From Symsagittifera roscoffensis (lineage: Eukaryota > Xenacoelomorpha > Acoela > Convolutidae): a stretch of DNA of 64,000 nt. Of the stretch, positions 62,993 through 64,000 are shown piece after piece; position 1 is the first letter of the stretch; each line of letters starts with the position of its first letter. The notes under the pieces were generated by a model. The model was not told where the DNA came from. It was given only the letters and a program-made list of their open reading frames with translations, and did no database searches. The stretch is from assembly GCF_963678635.1 (NCBI RefSeq), contig NC_087067.1, forward strand, positions 17,747,018-17,811,017, in the 5' to 3' direction. Position numbers and translations under genes: made by a program.

Positions 62993-64000
62993 TGCTCAAC
63001 TTGGTATAAAAACTCATTAAGTTCTTTTGGTAAATGTGTCTGACTCGGTCCTCCTGTCTGAAGAGATGTAGTTGACGTGATCTGACTTTGGAAATAAGTG
63101 TCGCAATTAGATCAACATAAAGCACTTGAAAGAATTATCAATATTGTTCGTATGAAGCATCTGATTGTTGAATCTCAGCATTTTTGAAGAAAAACTCGAA
63201 GTACTCAACAATCTGGATTTTGCTGCAAAACTCTATATTGCATTGAAATTCGTTCTTCAAAAAAATCAGACTGGTAAATATCGATACTTTTCTGCCCATG
63301 AGATCATTGTTTTAACTGAAAACCCTATTTGCAGTGAGCTAAAAACAGATTTCGATTAACATCCATGAAACGGTTGATATTGTGTAGCAAAGCACTCAAC
63401 AACGCCAGAATACAAAATTAATGTTCATGTTGATATTTAATTTAATTGATTACCATGGGTTGTCCCGACTCTAATTAATCTAAAAGTTTGCTAGAAATTG
63501 GAACTATTAATTGTATTTTGTCGAATAAAAACAAGCAACTCTGAAAATATAATTTGTATCTCTTCCGTGCAAAAGTCATATACGTGGTGAACAAATTGAT
63601 CCAAACTCGCATGCCTCCTAACATTTTCAGAATTTCAAAATCTGGTGATGACATTGAAAACTTTCATTGAAGAAATGCCCCTTGTTGAAAAAAAATATTC
63701 ATAAAAACATTTTTTTATTTTGACTTGATTTTCAAAACGAGTAACAACTAGGATAATTTGCTTGATTAAGAGTTCTTTTGAATCAGCCAACTTGCTAAAA
63801 TTCAGCAATCACATATGGCTCAAACTAAACATTTTCAGAGCTTCCTCATGTGTTTTCGCTGTCCTAGTTAAGAAAATTTCTGCCATAAAAATCTGATACT
63901 TTCAACAAAAACGTCCTGAGATACATAGAATGAATCAGATTTATTTACGCAGACAACAAATGAACTCAAAAAAAACCTTATGTAAAAACTGTGAAAAGTC
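62993..64000. other. AT-rich DNA to the window end
   Basis: No gene, RNA or repeat recognised. Confidence 0.45.

Noticed and set aside
1-64000. tRNA, rRNA or snRNA genes
   Set aside because: I looked for conserved boxes and arms and saw none I could support by eye; a covariance-model scan was not possible.

Overview
The window is AT-rich nuclear DNA of an invertebrate animal. The evidence is genes split by short GT-AG introns, a nicotinic-type Cys-loop receptor subunit, an SLC18B1-type transporter, and many kinds of mobile DNA. I cannot name the phylum from sequence alone. A run of 200 Ns (16529-16728) marks an assembly gap. Host coding content is low: I can support three host genes. These are an intronless SLC18B1-like transporter (6835-8400, +), the 3' part of a three-exon cysteine-rich membrane protein (20184-21382, +), and a two-exon Cys-loop receptor subunit (28737-30140, -).

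The main feature is an intact, very large LTR retroelement at 31632-50546 (18,915 bp). Its two 410-bp LTRs look identical base for base, begin TG and end CA, and are flanked by a 4-bp target duplication (CTAC), so the insertion is recent. It has a candidate primer binding site 2 bp after the 5' LTR and a 1.25-kb structured leader. Then come a small basic ORF, a Gag with one zinc knuckle, and a separate 1861-residue Ty3/gypsy-type Pol (protease, RT, RNase H, DD35E integrase, GPY/F). A second block of six further ORFs follows, ending in a membrane glycoprotein (Env-like) and a 601-residue orphan protein. The ORFs are packed as in a bacterial operon or compact RNA virus. Three junctions are ATGA stop/start overlaps, one is TAA directly followed by ATG, and one 378-codon ORF contains no Met codon at all. 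A well-formed 79-bp intron starts 3 nt after the last stop codon. The coding strand is A-rich and G-poor. I regard this element as the candidate undescribed system: an endogenous-retrovirus-like element with polycistronic organisation and several accessory genes.

The element sits inside a copy of another repeat family, with related copies at 57.9-59.2 kb. A diverged solo LTR of the same retroelement family lies at about 60352-60724. Other mobile DNA includes a 5'-truncated non-LTR retrotransposon with four C-terminal zinc fingers (about 2800-4335) and a decayed gypsy-like pol relic (12828-14404, -). There is a 425-bp hAT-like MITE family (full copies at 9712, 19388 and 22328), a 251-bp foldback element flanked by TTAA (8880-9130), and a 274-bp MITE with an 8-bp duplication (62711-62984). 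A family of about 530-bp palindrome-rich units includes two head-to-tail copies at 26083-27130. The remaining stretches are AT-rich and I see no gene in them.
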